NCBI GenBank assembly: GCA_013200995.1
Contig: CP053688.1
Span: 3,224,001-3,288,000, forward strand
DNA: 64,000 nt
Direction of reading: 5' to 3'
Source: Arthrobacter citreus
GTDB taxonomy: Bacteria > Bacillota > Bacilli > Bacillales > Bacillaceae_G
Positions 52,650 through 62,885 of the stretch are shown one piece after another; position 1 is the stretch's first letter, and each line of letters starts with the position of its first letter. A program made the position numbers and the translations under genes. The notes beneath the pieces were generated by a model. The model did not search any database and was not told the origin of the DNA. It worked only from the letters and a program-made list of their open reading frames with translations.

Positions 52650-55600
52650 TTATTGTTTGATAGACATTACGTTTGTCCACTCACCATAGATTTTTTGTGA
52701 TCCAACAAGTTTGTAAGAACGGATTTTGTAATAGTATGTTTTACCTTTACTTAATCCTTTGTTTGTATAATTCGTTGTTGTCACACTAGTTAGGTGAGAA
52801 TATGATCCTGTTTTTGAAGTTGCTTTTACAATTTCATATCCAGTTGCACCTGAAACTTTTGACCATGATAATTTCACTGAATCTTTTCCAGCTTTCGATA
52901 ATTTCGCATTTGATGGTTTAGCTGGATTTGCTACCCATTTAGCGTAAATTGTCATGTTTGCTGTAACATGATCTTTCGTAAAGTTCCAAGCTACTTTACC
53001 TGCAGCATCTTTGTACCATCCAAGGAATGTGTAGCCTTTTCTTGTTGGTGACTTTGGTTGGCTAATCGCCCCATTGTAAGTTGCTGTTTTTGAAGCAACT
53101 GAACTTCCTCCGTTACTGTTAAATTTAACAGTATACGTGTTGATGTTCCATTTTGCATAAAGTGTGATGTTACCTGTTAATTTTAAAGAATTTCCTGCTG
53201 GTGTTTTTAATGTAGCATCTTTGTACCATCCTGCGAACGTATAACCCGTTCTTGTTGGTTTTGGTAAATTAACTATGCTATTGTAATTTGCAGTTTGAGC
53301 ATGGACTGTTGAACCACCATTGCTAACATAACTCACTTTATAAGAATTAATTTTCCACTTCGCATATAACGTTGTATCACTTGTTACTTTATCTGTTGCA
53401 AAGTTCCAAGCTACTTTACCTTCCTCATCTTTGTACCATCCAACTAACGTGTAGCCTGTTCTGTTTGTTGTCGGTGCAGTGATCGCCGAGTTATATGTTG
53501 CAGTTTTGTCAGCAACTTGACTGCCGTCATTACTATTGAAGTGAACAGTGTAAGAATTAATACTCCATTTCGCATAAAGGATCATGTTGTCTGTTACTTT
53601 ATCAGTATCAAAGTTCCATGGTGTTTTACCTTCAGCCTCTTTATACCAACCAAGGAAAGTATAGCCTGTTCTTGTTGGTTTTGTTTCATCTAGAAGTGAG
53701 TTGTATTCAGCCTTCAATGATACGACTAGTCCAGCATCCTGTGTGTTATAGATTACAGTATATTTAGCTGGTTTCCAAGTTCCGTAAATTGTTTTTGCAG
53801 AGTAAATTGAATTTGTAAAATCCCAAGGGATTGTGCAATCTTCATCTGCGAACCATTTTAAATCGTATCCGTGTACGGTTGGTTCTGTAATACGACGTAC
53901 GACGATTTGGTCTTTTACTTCAAATGGCGCTTTTTCACCTTTTAGAACAAAGTGAATGTTATTTCCGTTTACGATTTTTTGCGTCACTGTAACATCTGCA
54001 TATTCTTTTGCGCTAATACTGATGATAAAGTCACCTGTTTTTTTGAATACACTCTGATCAATTGTCAGTGTGCCATGTGTTGCATCGATTTTGTATTTTG
54101 TTGCATCAATCGCTGAACCTGCCACATTGATACTCGTAATCGCATTTGCCCAATCTTTGTCGCTAAATTCGAGTGTGATTTCATTGCCTAACGCATTATC
54201 AGTTGTATCTGCTGATACGATTGATGTTGCTAAGGCATATTTTGCATATAGTTTAATTGGTTTTGTCACAATGCTTGTGAAATCAAACGGCGTTGTTAAC
54301 GCTTCGTCACTGTACCATCCCATAAATTTGTAACCAACTTTAGTTGGGTCAGTTGGCATTGTAACACGTGAGTCAACGATTTGCGGTTCGATTGCATCGC
54401 CTCCGTTTGTTTCAAAAGTGACTGTGTAACCAATGACTTGGTCTGTAACAGTCGCATCCAAGTACCCTTCTGACGAAATGGTCACATTTACTTTTTGTCC
54501 GGCTGTAAATAATGATTTATCAAGTGTAATTGAACCTTTGTGTGTTATTGAATCATACGTTAGTTTATAATCAATACCCACATTTAGTACTTTTGAACCA
54601 ATGCTGACTTTCTTGATATTATTTCGCCAAGTTCCGTCGTCTGTAAAGGCGATTGTAATATCACTTCCAACAACATTTCCTGCGACATCTTTTGTGACTT
54701 GAGGTGGTGTTTTCATCCAAGCGATGTAATATGTTTCGTTGTTTTTCAATACTTTACCAGTTCCTGTTGAAATTGGTACATCTTGTCCGCTTGTTCCGGC
54801 CGCATCATAATAAAGTGTTGGCATCATGGAAAGGGTGCCATTTTTTACTTTTGTTGCTGCTGTCACCATGTCAACACCAAATGCTTTTCCGTTGACTAGT
54901 TTGTCATTGAAGAATACATCACCTGGTGAATTTAATGTACCTCCATTTAAATCAATGTGTCGGCGATAACCTAGCTTCACACTTGGAATTTGAACGGTTT
55001 CTCCTGTTGTTGACGTTAGTGTTAGTTGATAGCCAGTTGAACTTGGCGCTTGACTAAATGCAAATTTTTCACTTGGATGAGCAGTCGCATAAGCCTCTGT
55101 CGCCGTTGTGAACGTTAACGTACCACTACCGTCACCATTATCAACTAAATTATACGTACTTGGATCTAATGTATACGTACTGTCTGTTGTTTCAAACGTA
55201 CCATCTGCTTTCATTTTTTTGTACGTTGCGTCAATTTTTGCGATATCGTTCTTTGTCTTTAACCATGGTGTGTTCGTTGTATAGTCTGGGATTTTAATCG
55301 TAACAGGACCTTCACCAAGTACGGTACCACCTAAATTATCACCATCCGGTTTCGATACATCAACAGGTGAATAGTTTTGCGTGTAATTCACTTGCCATTT
55401 TGCAGCAACCTTTATATCTGAAGCATAGTTATTATATTCAACCCAAGGAGTCGTTAATGCACCCGTCACTGGATCGACATTATACCAACCAACAAAATTA
55501 TAGCCAGGTTTGACAGAAAGTGGCGTACTTCGATTTACAGAGATACTATTGAAAATAAACTGTCCTCCATTATATCGAGAGTTGCTTGGTTTAAATCCGA

Positions 55601-58600
55601 ATGAAATTGGATTTATCGCGCTTCCACCTTTTGAGTCAAACGTAATGCCATATCCAATTGGTTGAGCCGCACTTGTGCCATCTGCACCAATCGTTACTGT
55701 CGGGTAAATGGTTCCATCTAAACCGGTTGAGTTGATCTCGAATTTATACAATTGAGGTAAATAGTTCGTTCCTCCTGGATTAATCGCTGCATTATACGTC
55801 GTATTGACATTCGGATCAATTGTTGCATTTGTTTTAAATAAATCGGCTTTAAATGTAATTTTTCCTGTTTGTGAAATATCGTAATACAGATTACCATTTC
55901 CATCTTTTAGATTCGTAATATCCAAGCCTGTTGTAAAATTCGCTGTTTTTACAACGATTTTATTGATGCCATTTCGCCAATTTGCGTCATCAGCAAATGT
56001 ATAGTTAAACGTGATATCGTTTCCGATATGCGCTTTTGCTGGATCAGTGACCATTGGAATGGAAGGCGTTGCAATTGGCACTGATGCAATTGTAAAGCTA
56101 TTCGTGACTGGTTGATAGCCAGCAGCCGTGATACGAACCGTGTACGTACCAGTCGTTTTAAATAATGAACCATGTAATGTTAGTGTAGCTGGTACATATA
56201 CGATCCCTTGTGTCGGGTCATTCTTGACGTAGCCGGATGTAATCGATACTGCTGGAACGGTTGTATTTGGTACAACTGCATTCGTTACGTCAGTGAAATT
56301 ACCGCCTAGACCTAATTCAACCTTTGTAATCGCTTTTCGCCATACAATATCATCTAACATGACATTGCTCGTTGGGATCAACGAAACAGTTGAACCATTT
56401 TTCAAATCTTGGAAAGTTGGTAATTGCGTTACGGATGTTTTTTGCGTTGGACCTGCAAAATTTAGCATTGCCATGACTTCACTTAGACCATTACCAGCAG
56501 ATAAGTTAAAGGTTTTAACTTTCGAATCATCAGAAGAAGCAGTATGTGTTCCTCTATTTGATGAAATCGATAGATTTTCTGTCAAATTAAGTTGTGGTTC
56601 TGGGACTACCTTACCTGCATCAATCGCACTTTGATTTTTCTGACCAAAGTTTTTAAAGATATAGTAAAAATCATTGTAATCAATATTACTGAAAGAGTAA
56701 CTGCCAAATGAATTCAGTCCTGAGAAAGCCCAGCTAATGTCATTATTTCGATGAGCAATAGAATTTGTAAAGAATTCCGCTTTTTCTTTAGAGGGTGCTG
56801 ATACTCCTTTTAGAAAATCGAAATCCGCATATGCTTGGATTTCTGAAACTAAATCCTTCATATCAATCACATTATCGCCATTTACATCTCCACCAAGTAA
56901 AAGTGGTGTGTTCATCGATGCAAAATCAAAGTAAGAGCCTGATTGATATCCGAATTTGTTGGAACCAATGACTGGCGTTGTTTGATATCCTTTAAAATGA
57001 CCTGGCATATTCGTTTCAATTGAATACGGCTTGTCGCTTGCTTTCATTGTAATGGAATACGAACCTGAAGTTTGATTTCCTATTTGAACGGTGTTTGCGT
57101 CGCTTGTGTTATCCGTTACATACGTATTACCATCGGCATCCTTTGCCGTAACGGTCGCACCTGAATCCTTCGTAATATTCGTAAAACTTCCGCTTAAACT
57201 GTTTGCTTTGAAGCTTTCCGCAAACAGACCGCCCGTCACTTGTGACTTCGGTTGTTTAACAAGTGGCATGTTCGTTAAGAAAGCCGGAACGACTGTCTCT
57301 TTTCCAGCCAATGTGAAGCTCGATTTTTCGACAGCGAAACTTTCGTCAATTGGGCCAACAAATGCACTTTTATCTGTGTAAGTCAAATCTGCTTCTAAAA
57401 TCGTCATGTCTTGCGTGTCTTTCGTCAGTCCACCTGCTTCAGAAACGCCAGAAATAGTCACATCGATTGAATTTCTGCCTGTATGTTTATCTAAATAAGG
57501 CTGACCAACTGTTAGTGTAGGTGTAATGCCTTTACTACTTAAATAGTTACGATATTCGTCAGAAAGCTTAATGTTCGAATATTCAAGTATATGATCCGCC
57601 TCAATTGTAAAGGTACCGCCAGTCATTCCAATTCCATTTTTCGTCGCTAGTGATACTTTAAATGGTTTATTCGGTTCAACGACCACATTCCCTTTGCTTT
57701 CTAGTGCTGGGTCTACGCCTCCAGAAGTTGTGACGGTTAAATATGGCGAACCTTTTTTGATGAAGTAATACTTTTTCTTCGTTGAATACCAGTCGCCTGC
57801 TCCAGAATAGTCGGAAGGATAGATCACATACTTCATCCCGCTTGCTTTAATGTCGTCAGGCTCTAAGCCAAAACTGAAACGACCGTTTCCATCCGTTTTA
57901 AAAATGTGTGTGACAAATGGACCATCTTGATAACCAAACACTGTGTTCTGCCCTTGATTGACAGGTGAAGGCTTAAGCGTATCGTAATCTTTTAACGTCG
58001 TTTCACCATTATTTTTCATGACATCAATATTCGAGTCATAAACGTTTCCATAAAACTTTTTCACCTCTTGCCCTGGATTGTATCCTGTAGGGTCGATTTC
58101 ATAAATACCCGGCTGCGAATCACTTTCCATCGTTAAGGTAGGTGCTTTGTAGTCGACATAAATAGTGTCTTCTTTTTTAAACTTTTTCCCATCTTTGTCA
58201 GTTGCGATCATCTCAACCGAATAGGCACCTTCTTTTAGCACCGCAGGCGTTTTCCCGATTCCAGCTTGATCAAGTGAACCATTATATGGTTTTGTAAATG
58301 GTAAATAGAGTCCATTAACAAGCATTGTTACAGGACCATAAACGACTCCAGGGCCAGCCCCACTGATATTGCTCACATTTTGTACGACTCCGATATAGTT
58401 TCCATCTTTATCTTTCAATAGAACATAGGCACTATCCATTGAGCCGTTTACAGAAAAGGAATATCCTGATCCAGGTTGTCCCGAATTTGGGTTATAGTTT
58501 CCAGTATAACGCTCAGATAGTGTCATCGCCTTGATGTCTACTTTAAAATCAATTCCTTTTTCAGCAATCGTGATGGTAAATGGCATGCGGTATGATTCGT

Positions 58601-61229
58601 TCGCATCATTTGTATTCACAACATTTACATATCCTTCATACGTACCGTCTAATGCGTTTGCTGGTACGGTAATTGTCGCTTTCGCTTTCACTGAGGTTTT
58701 TCCGTCCACACTGACAGACGTTACATTTGACTCACCAGTCGAAAAGTCGATTTTCACATTATTTCCAGTACCTTGTCCAACAGGATTTGAACTCGCAAAT
58801 TTCGTTGTGATGAACGTTGAACTTAGTTTGAACGTTTTACTTGTTGAACCTTGGTTTGTAATCGTGAAGTCTTTTGATTTGACAACATCATCAGAGCCGG
58901 TTTTCGCTCCTTCTCCGCGTCCATTAAAACCAAACGAGAAGCTACCTGTCGTGTTATCGATTGGCGTATACTGTTCTTTCCCATCTATAGTTGTAGTACT
59001 TGTTGCTTTATCTAATACTTGTATTTTGATATCTGAGTGCACCGCTCGAACTGGATCAACACGTCCTGCACCAACTTGGTACACACTGTATGTTTTTGAA
59101 TCGGTACTCACGTCTTTTGCTGTATTCATTAATGCCGTTTTCACATCGGCTGGTGTGTAATCTGGATGTGCAGCTAATACAAGGGCTGAAATCCCTGTTA
59201 CGTGAGGCGCAGCCATTGATGTACCTGACAAAGATTGGTAGGCATATTTATAATCTTTTTCACTATTTGGTTCCCACACATCGTATGGTTGAGTTGAGAA
59301 AATATCGACTCCTGGTGCGATGACGTCTGGTTTGATGCTCCAATCTTTTACTGGTCCTGTTGAACTGAACGACGCCAATTGATCCGCCGGTTTGTTAAGT
59401 GGGGCATCAAGCGTCATTGGGAACGTAATCTTTGCGTTCCCGGGATCGGCTTTGATTGCGTTTACAAGTGATTCACCTTGTGCTTGTGTAATAGAAATTG
59501 CATATACATTGTCAGCGCTTATCCCTAAAAAGTTTGGATTATACCCTTGGGTTTCTTCATCCGCTTGGTTATCCCAAATGATCATCCCTTTTGCCCCAGA
59601 ATCTTTCGCATTTGCCATTTTTTGAGTTAATGTATCGACTCCGCGTTTCACAAGGGCAATTTTTCCGCTCATGTCTCTTCCTGCATAATCATCTTTGCTT
59701 CCTAGACCAACATCGACGATTGGAATCGATAATCCTTTGAACGCATCATCAGCGTCTGCAAAATGTTTTCCGAATAAACGCGCTTGATAAGGCGTATTAC
59801 CGAATTTTACGGTTTGCACAGGAATTTGTTCTGGAACCGTACTTGCGCCTACCGTAATGGCAAGTGGTGAAGTCCCTGGTGACCCAAGTGTCGCGACGCC
59901 TGGTCCTGCATTTCCCGCAGAGACTGAACAAACGACACCTTGTAATGTTGCGTTGTTAATCGCGATGCTAGTCGGGTAAAATGGGTCATTAATATTTGCA
60001 CCGAGTGATAGATTCACGACATCCATTTTATCTTTTACTGCTTGGTCGATTCCGCTTAGTACAGCGTATGAAGAACCATGTCCACCAGGTCCAAGTACGC
60101 GGTACCCGTGAAGTTCAACATCTGGTGCAACACCGTCCGCTGAATAAACGTTATTATTATTTGTTGTACTCGCTGCAATCGTACCGGATACGTGAGTACC
60201 ATGCTCCGTAATATAATCTTTGTAATTAGGAGATGGTAACCCTTCTTCTGGATTCGGATTTTCTCTTGCTGCTTCCCAATCCGTATAGATCGTTTCCATC
60301 GGGTCATGATCATCTACTGGGATCACGGTTCCATCTGCATCTACTTTTGAATTAATAAAGTCATGTCCTTCGTATAAATGACCGTCCGCATCGTGAGTTA
60401 CTTTATATAAATCAGGATGGTTGTAGTCAATCCCTGTATCAAGTACCCCAACTTTTACTCGTTGACCTTGTTTTGGACCTGACAGGAATTTCCCTGTGTT
60501 CCCTTCTGCGTGTAGTTTATCAACACCCAATAATGAAAGTCCTGCAGTTGGTTTTCCAGTCGCCGGTACCTCGGTCGCTGTAACTGTTTCTCCTTTTGAA
60601 GGCGTTCCTTCTTCTACTTCGTATTGAACCACTGACCAAACAGAAGCAACATCCGCTTGGCTGGCAATCGTTTCAACCATACTCGGTGGAACCGATAATG
60701 CAACCCCGTTAAATGCATCTGTGTATTCCCTTGTGATGCGGACATCCGTCTGAACTTCTTTTCCACCAGTAATTTGCTTAGCTGGCTGTGTCTTGACAAA
60801 CGTTTTAAATTTCGCATGTGCATCCGCAACTTTTTGTTTTGCTTCTGCGTAATCATCAGAAAATGTCTGCGCACTTGCGCTTCCTTTTTCAAGTGATTGC
60901 TTTATGATTTGGATCTTTGCTGGATCCACTTTAAATTGAACGATTACGTCAATATTTTTTCCACTTTTTAAATCTTTCTGATCGACGTGGATTTTTTGTG
61001 TGTTATCCGCACCAGTCAGCTTATTGATGCTCGCTTTTTGTTCTGGCGTTAATCCAGCCAAAATGCGATTCACTTCATCTGCTGTAAATTTCCCATCAGA
61101 TGAGCTTTTCTGATCGACATTCGACTCTGCATGTGCAAGAATCGCACTTTGGGGTAATACGACATTTAGTAACATCGCACTACTCAATGCAACAGCCGAT
61201 AACGTTCGTTTCTGTTTCCTCTTCTTCAT
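52650..61229 (-). CDS. Giant secreted subtilisin-like serine protease (2,859 aa)
   Basis: A signal peptide (residues 1-34) is followed by an inhibitor I9-type propeptide (~80-205) and an S8 catalytic domain with Asp (VGVLDTGIDYNHPDL, ~266), His (HGTHVSGTIAAS, ~343) and Ser (LSGTSMAAPHVTG, ~668), interrupted by a PA domain (~493-610) as in Vpr. Then come Fn3/C5a-type beta domains, a dockerin-like calcium loop (DVNGDNVIDMKDL, ~1450), several HID/DUF1533-like repeats (~1690-2420), seven InlB B-type repeats of which four near the end are regular (~2490-2767), and a C-terminal Fn3 domain. There is no LPxTG or S-layer anchor. It probably digests surface or environmental protein; the long repeat tail may act in adhesion. 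GGGGGAGA precedes the ATG. Confidence 0.92.
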   Translation of the reverse strand: MKKRKQKRTLSAVALSSAMLLNVVLPQSAILAHAESNVDQKSSSDGKFTADEVNRILAGLTPEQKASINKLTGADNTQKIHVDQKDLKSGKNIDVIVQFKVDPAKIQIIKQSLEKGSASAQTFSDDYAEAKQKVADAHAKFKTFVKTQPAKQITGGKEVQTDVRITREYTDAFNGVALSVPPSMVETIASQADVASVWSVVQYEVEEGTPSKGETVTATEVPATGKPTAGLSLLGVDKLHAEGNTGKFLSGPKQGQRVKVGVLDTGIDYNHPDLYKVTHDADGHLYEGHDFINSKVDADGTVIPVDDHDPMETIYTDWEAARENPNPEEGLPSPNYKDYITEHGTHVSGTIAASTTNNNNVYSADGVAPDVELHGYRVLGPGGHGSSYAVLSGIDQAVKDKMDVVNLSLGANINDPFYPTSIAINNATLQGVVCSVSAGNAGPGVATLGSPGTSPLAITVGASTVPEQIPVQTVKFGNTPYQARLFGKHFADADDAFKGLSIPIVDVGLGSKDDYAGRDMSGKIALVKRGVDTLTQKMANAKDSGAKGMIIWDNQADEETQGYNPNFLGISADNVYAISITQAQGESLVNAIKADPGNAKITFPMTLDAPLNKPADQLASFSSTGPVKDWSIKPDVIAPGVDIFSTQPYDVWEPNSEKDYKYAYQSLSGTSMAAPHVTGISALVLAAHPDYTPADVKTALMNTAKDVSTDSKTYSVYQVGAGRVDPVRAVHSDIKIQVLDKATSTTTIDGKEQYTPIDNTTGSFSFGFNGRGEGAKTGSDDVVKSKDFTITNQGSTSKTFKLSSTFITTKFASSNPVGQGTGNNVKIDFSTGESNVTSVSVDGKTSVKAKATITVPANALDGTYEGYVNVVNTNDANESYRMPFTITIAEKGIDFKVDIKAMTLSERYTGNYNPNSGQPGSGYSFSVNGSMDSAYVLLKDKDGNYIGVVQNVSNISGAGPGVVYGPVTMLVNGLYLPFTKPYNGSLDQAGIGKTPAVLKEGAYSVEMIATDKDGKKFKKEDTIYVDYKAPTLTMESDSQPGIYEIDPTGYNPGQEVKKFYGNVYDSNIDVMKNNGETTLKDYDTLKPSPVNQGQNTVFGYQDGPFVTHIFKTDGNGRFSFGLEPDDIKASGMKYVIYPSDYSGAGDWYSTKKKYYFIKKGSPYLTVTTSGGVDPALESKGNVVVEPNKPFKVSLATKNGIGMTGGTFTIEADHILEYSNIKLSDEYRNYLSSKGITPTLTVGQPYLDKHTGRNSIDVTISGVSEAGGLTKDTQDMTILEADLTYTDKSAFVGPIDESFAVEKSSFTLAGKETVVPAFLTNMPLVKQPKSQVTGGLFAESFKANSLSGSFTNITKDSGATVTAKDADGNTYVTDNTSDANTVQIGNQTSGSYSITMKASDKPYSIETNMPGHFKGYQTTPVIGSNKFGYQSGSYFDFASMNTPLLLGGDVNGDNVIDMKDLVSEIQAYADFDFLKGVSAPSKEKAEFFTNSIAHRNNDISWAFSGLNSFGSYSFSNIDYNDFYYIFKNFGQKNQSAIDAGKVVPEPQLNLTENLSISSNRGTHTASSDDSKVKTFNLSAGNGLSEVMAMLNFAGPTQKTSVTQLPTFQDLKNGSTVSLIPTSNVMLDDIVWRKAITKVELGLGGNFTDVTNAVVPNTTVPAVSITSGYVKNDPTQGIVYVPATLTLHGSLFKTTGTYTVRITAAGYQPVTNSFTIASVPIATPSIPMVTDPAKAHIGNDITFNYTFADDANWRNGINKIVVKTANFTTGLDITNLKDGNGNLYYDISQTGKITFKADLFKTNATIDPNVNTTYNAAINPGGTNYLPQLYKFEINSTGLDGTIYPTVTIGADGTSAAQPIGYGITFDSKGGSAINPISFGFKPSNSRYNGGQFIFNSISVNRSTPLSVKPGYNFVGWYNVDPVTGALTTPWVEYNNYASDIKVAAKWQVNYTQNYSPVDVSKPDGDNLGGTVLGEGPVTIKIPDYTTNTPWLKTKNDIAKIDATYKKMKADGTFETTDSTYTLDPSTYNLVDNGDGSGTLTFTTATEAYATAHPSEKFAFSQAPSSTGYQLTLTSTTGETVQIPSVKLGYRRHIDLNGGTLNSPGDVFFNDKLVNGKAFGVDMVTAATKVKNGTLSMMPTLYYDAAGTSGQDVPISTGTGKVLKNNETYYIAWMKTPPQVTKDVAGNVVGSDITIAFTDDGTWRNNIKKVSIGSKVLNVGIDYKLTYDSITHKGSITLDKSLFTAGQKVNVTISSEGYLDATVTDQVIGYTVTFETNGGDAIEPQIVDSRVTMPTDPTKVGYKFMGWYSDEALTTPFDFTSIVTKPIKLYAKYALATSIVSADTTDNALGNEITLEFSDKDWANAITSINVAGSAIDATKYKIDATHGTLTIDQSVFKKTGDFIISISAKEYADVTVTQKIVNGNNIHFVLKGEKAPFEVKDQIVVRRITEPTVHGYDLKWFADEDCTIPWDFTNSIYSAKTIYGTWKPAKYTVIYNTQDAGLVVSLKAEYNSLLDETKPTRTGYTFLGWYKEAEGKTPWNFDTDKVTDNMILYAKWSINSYTVHFNSNDGSQVADKTATYNSAITAPTTNRTGYTLVGWYKDEEGKVAWNFATDKVTSDTTLYAKWKINSYKVSYVSNGGSTVHAQTANYNSIVNLPKPTRTGYTFAGWYKDATLKTPAGNSLKLTGNITLYAKWNINTYTVKFNSNGGSSVASKTATYNGAISQPKSPTRKGYTFLGWYKDAAGKVAWNFTKDHVTANMTIYAKWVANPAKPSNAKLSKAGKDSVKLSWSKVSGATGYEIVKATSKTGSYSHLTSVTTTNYTNKGLSKGKTYYYKIRSYKLVGSQKIYGEWTNVMSIKQ
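52930..53760 (-). repeat. Four tandem ~207-bp units encoding InlB B-type (Flg_new) repeats
   Basis: Inside the subtilase gene the units recur about every 207-212 bp; the TTGTTGG-end of the GYTFxGWYKD codons appears near 53035, 53245, 53457 and 53665. Each encodes a ~69-residue repeat with GYTF-x-GWYKDxxGK and TLYAKW motifs. Confidence 0.8.
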
Positions 61230-61930
61230 TAAATCTCCCCCATTTTAGTGAACTTTTCGGTTAAGAATTAAAAATATTCTAAAAAAATACAAATTAATTA
61301 ATCTACCATAATAATACTTTAAAAAATACGTAAACTATATTGGGGGAATTTGCAGGAAATTGTCGTCATCTGACGAACAAAATCAACTCATTTATCTACC
61401 AAAAACAGCCTAATCTATGGGTTTTTACGCATAATTACACTGCTTTATCTTCTTCCATTAGTTCTATACACCTAATTATTCAGTGAAATTCTATTTTTAT
61501 AATTTCATTGAAATTTAGTCTGATTTGGGGGAATTTTCTACATTTAAATATTTTTTTAAATTTTCGGATTATAAATTCCATTATTTACTTACATTTGAAA
61601 ATACTAATGAAAATTTAAAGTCGTTTTTAAATTGTTCATATTCTCAAAGATTTACTATTCATTTCTTTATAATAAATAAAAACTGTAAGTAGATTAGATC
61701 ACAGTTTTTGGTACAGGGAGAAGTTGTTTAAACACTCTTTAATTTATATCAGTTTAAATACTTTAAAAGCATTAGTAAGTTTAAACGTTTTGTCCTCAGA
61801 TAATATATCAATTTAGATAAAACGATAAAAAAATAATTAACGCCTAAAATAGAAAAACCTCTTAAAAAATTTATAATTCAACGTTTTAAGAATTTAATTA
61901 AACCAAATTGAAAGTTTTTTAGGAAGTCAG
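61230..61930. promoter_or_regulatory. Long AT-rich upstream region of subtilase gene
   Basis: No gene seen. A perfect palindrome TCGTCA-TC-TGACGA (61363-61376) lies 134 bp before the subtilase start within an AT-rich context. The phrase TTGGGGGAATTT occurs twice (61340 and 61526 areas). A regulator site is likely but unnamed. Confidence 0.4.
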
Positions 61931-61933
61931 ACG

Positions 61934-62047
61934 CAATAGCACAGAAAAAACGTCTTATTACTAACGTTTTTCTGTGCTATTTTACTATCCCCAAACAAAA
62001 TTCCGTGCAAAATGCGGTATTACTAACATGTTTGCGTGCAATTTTAT
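61934..62047 (+). ncRNA. Two tandem related hairpins, possible terminators or small RNA
   Basis: The first hairpin pairs ATAGCACAGAAAAACG with CGTTTTTCTGTGCTAT (61938-61983, approximate), loop containing TATTACTAAC. The second, 40 bp on, has CCGTGCAAA...TTTGCGTGC with the same TATTACTAAC in its loop, followed by AATTTTATC. The shared loop and layout show that they are duplicates. The first looks like a terminator with no gene before it on either strand. Confidence 0.45.
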
Positions 62048-62048
62048 C

Positions 62049-62410
62049 TTGATCCAGCTAATAGTTGATGGTCGGTCACGAATAGCTTTCGATTACGTTG
62101 TAGCTGATGCGCAAGTCTTGGATCATATGTGTCATACGTAGTAGAAACTCATTTCATGTCTGGCATGAAAGAAAAACCGGTTTAATAAATGAGGCTATTG
62201 GCCGGATTTCGATTTGGATGGATATGATCTAGTAGCTACTGGATGGGCGAAATTCAAATTATGCGCGGCATACATAGTGGATGGATTTGAAATAGCGTTC
62301 TGAACGGTACCTTTTAAGAGCTCTAAATAGACGCTATTACATCTTTCTTCAGCGATAGCGTTGTAACCGGTACCTTTTTTAAACGAGTCACAAATCCGTT
62401 CAACTAGCGT
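62049..62410. other. G+C-richer non-coding block with direct and inverted repeats
   Basis: Composition is clearly richer in G and C than the flanks. It has a 63-bp direct repeat (ATAGCGTT at 62292 and 62355, each followed by GGTACCTTTT), an inverted repeat ATAGCGT (62292-62298) / ACGCTAT (62331-62337), and a nested stem CTCATTT (62148-62154) / AAATGAG (62187-62193) enclosing TTCATG-N5-CATGAA and AACCGGTT. Open stretches without start codons occur on the plus strand, so a decayed gene or a structured RNA are both possible. Not recognised. Confidence 0.4.
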
Positions 62411-62636
62411 TGACTATAGCAAATCTGGCTAGTATCTAATTGTTTCAATTAAGACTTGCAATTCTTGTAGGGAGTGCTTATGTTCTCTTTGAGTCATTTA
62501 GTTTAATTTTTTTCACTTGGCATATGTCCTGGAATCCAGGTACTCGCGACATAAGTAATAAGAAGTATTTTAATAGATGAAAGTTTGAACTTCAGCATCA
62601 TACAGGTGCTGAGAATAAAAAATAGGAGGTTTTACT

Positions 62637-62741
62637 ATGCACCACAATGATGATATGACTAAATTTGAGATCAATCTAAAAGGAAAGGACTCAGATTTCA
62701 TGATGAAATACGAGAGAAAAAAAACCGAATCTCCCCTTTAA
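62637..62741 (+). CDS. 34-residue small protein of unknown function
   Basis: The ORF has a perfect AGGAGG six nt before its ATG and encodes MHHNDDMTKFEINLKGKDSD then FMMKYERKKTESPL: charged, no membrane segment or signal. Upstream is a hairpin TTCAGCA/TGCTGAG (62591-62611) and a compound stem TATGTC...GACATA (62523-62552). It lies alone in a 1.7-kb region. I do not recognise it. The ribosome binding site is the main reason to believe it is translated; a hairpin (AATCTCCCCT / AGGGGATT) overlaps its 3' end. Confidence 0.45.
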   Translation: MHHNDDMTKFEINLKGKDSDFMMKYERKKTESPL

Positions 62742-62885
62742 GTTCAGGTTCCCTTTCTGGTTGTTGCAGGGGATTGTTAAAAGCCGTTTTCATGTGGATC
62801 ATGCAAAATGTCCCATTGGAACATCTTCATTTACCGTTTTAAAGAGAGGCTCTGTTAGATTAAAATGTTGATTTTGGAGCTAACA

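Noticed and set aside
52650..61229. True cellulosomal dockerin in the subtilase
   Set aside because: Only one calcium-loop-like segment (DVNGDNVIDMKDL) is clear and no cohesin or cellulosome gene is present; called dockerin-like only.
62840..62885. Terminal inverted repeat of an insertion sequence (GGCTCTGTTAGATTAAAATG)
   Set aside because: It recalls IS ends, but no partner repeat, target duplication or transposase fragment was found nearby.
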